From Phascolarctobacterium sp. (lineage in GTDB: Bacteria; Bacillota; Negativicutes; Acidaminococcales; Acidaminococcaceae): DNA of 47,616 nucleotides. Under the pieces are notes generated by a model. The model made no database searches. It was not told the DNA's origin and saw only the letters and a list, made by a program, of their open reading frames with translations. The position numbers were made by a program, and so were the translations under genes. Where the stretch lies: positions 1-47,616 of the forward strand of contig JAFTMR010000029.1 of NCBI GenBank assembly GCA_017452325.1, given 5' to 3'. The first letter of the stretch is position 1. Every line of letters begins with the position of its first letter. Positions 46,895 through 47,616 of the stretch are shown here, in pieces.

Positions 46895-47616
46895 TTATTT
46901 TTCAGCCAATTTAGCTACGAGAGCTTCAAGTTTAGCAACTCTTTCTTCAAGTGCTTCGTTTTCAGCTTTAATAGCTTGGTTTTCAGCTTCCATAGTGCTT
47001 ACTTTTTGAACAAGCTCTTTCTTGCTCAGTTTAGGAGTGCCTTTTGCACCGTCCAAGCCAATGGATACACCCAGGTTAACCATGTTTTCACCATTACCCA
47101 TGGTACCACCCAAGCTGAACATCAATTTTTCGTCAGGACGATAGAACGCACCAAGAGCCATTGCATTTTCACCTGCATAATTACCTACACCAGCAGAGAA
47201 AGTCAGTTTGTCATCCGGATCATAATCCAGCGGATGGAGAGCTGCCAGAGCTGCTGCGCCAGCACCAACTTTGTTAATCTTACCGTTCATTTTGCCAAGA
47301 CGTTGGTTCAAGCCGCTGATAGCTTCTGCATTATTGGATATAGCGGTGCTGTTAGCTTCGATTGCTTTTGCATTAGCTTCATCACCCGCAATACGTGCTT
47401 CTTCTTCAGTAGCAATAGCCTTCTTGTTAGCAGCAATGTTCTCTGCATTAGCAACAACCTGTTGATTAGTTTTACCAAGTTCAGCATTGAAATGTTCATT
47501 AGTCTTCACGAGTTCATCGTTAAGAGCAGATACATTTGCATTAGTCTTTTGCAGTTCTTCATTGGTTTTCACAACTTCATTATTCAAATTGCTCAAATCA
47601 GTTTGAATAGTATCTG
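46895..47616 (-). CDS. Trimeric autotransporter adhesin, C-terminal part (YadA-type)
   Basis: The frame is open at the window end, so only the last ~240 residues are seen. Residues up to ~105 are a stalk coiled coil with recurring Asn in heptads (NNEVVKTNEELQKTN, AIEANSTAISNN). The YadA anchor follows: GKINKVGAGAAALAALHPL, DKLTFSAGVGNYAGENAMALG, FYRPDEKLMFSLGG and NMVNLGVSIGLDG, which make the four strands of the trimeric barrel. Instead of ending there, as in YadA, the protein continues with ~55 residues of charged heptads (VSTMEAENQAIKAENEALEE) that would lie in the periplasm. The protein is an adhesin of the type Vc secretion class. Confidence 0.92.
   Translation of the reverse strand, partial: DTIQTDLSNLNNEVVKTNEELQKTNANVSALNDELVKTNEHFNAELGKTNQQVVANAENIAANKKAIATEEEARIAGDEANAKAIEANSTAISNNAEAISGLNQRLGKMNGKINKVGAGAAALAALHPLDYDPDDKLTFSAGVGNYAGENAMALGAFYRPDEKLMFSLGGTMGNGENMVNLGVSIGLDGAKGTPKLSKKELVQKVSTMEAENQAIKAENEALEERVAKLEALVAKLAEK

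Overview
The window looks like chromosomal DNA of a diderm Firmicute of class Negativicutes. Firmicutes-style genes (strong GGAGG ribosome sites, Mrp antiporter, KorDABC, ECF transporter, Hol-Tox type I toxins, a 16-bp parS) sit beside outer-membrane genes: a TonB-dependent receptor, a classical autotransporter, a trimeric YadA-type autotransporter, a Skp/OmpH chaperone and a Spy/CpxP-like periplasmic protein. A genus cannot be named safely; the Acidaminococcaceae/Veillonellaceae area is a guess. The perfect parS at 23664 suggests the origin-proximal part of the chromosome.

Layout. 1-3.6 kb: argS (cut by the window edge) with a DUF1934 gene on the minus strand, then putP on the plus strand. 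3.7-17.2 kb, minus strand: the most interesting region. A cobalamin riboswitch (about 16986-17165) leads a unit made of a 56-residue small protein, a BtuB-like TonB receptor and a 2989-residue autotransporter. The autotransporter's first ~420 residues look like a beta-propeller, followed by four related passenger modules and a C-terminal barrel. After a hairpin-rich palindromic element come a YbjN-like protein, a Skp-like chaperone and a small XRE regulator. My reading is a B12-controlled surface capture system in which a propeller fused to an autotransporter may play the part that the BtuG lipoprotein plays for BtuB in Bacteroidetes. That functional claim is inference.

17.5-21.6 kb: a Hol-Tox type I toxin/antisense RNA locus, a TetR regulator and the divergent korDABC operon for 2-oxoglutarate:ferredoxin oxidoreductase. 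21.6-25.3 kb: ftsH with a 13-bp perfect operator-like inverted repeat, parS, and a 508-residue protein of unknown function. 25.4-27 kb: a queuosine-precursor salvage pair (radical SAM protein, probably QueL, plus a QPTR/YhhQ-type transporter) behind a preQ1-I riboswitch whose terminator and antiterminator can be read directly. 27-29 kb: tRNA-Thr(CGU), an XRE regulator and a LarA-type nickel racemase. 29-36.6 kb: an eleven-gene Mrp/Mnh-type cation antiporter operon with a split MrpA and three NuoL/M/N-like subunits. 36.7-41.6 kb: murI, then a two-component system with a linked SDR gene and a divergent His-rich Spy/CpxP-like gene whose promoter carries four ACAT repeats at an exact 11-bp period. 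41.7-44.6 kb: a complete ECF transporter operon. 44.7-47.6 kb: two tandem Hol-Tox loci, a HigBA-type toxin-antitoxin pair, a secreted DUF3887-like protein and the C-terminal end of a trimeric autotransporter with a coiled-coil tail.
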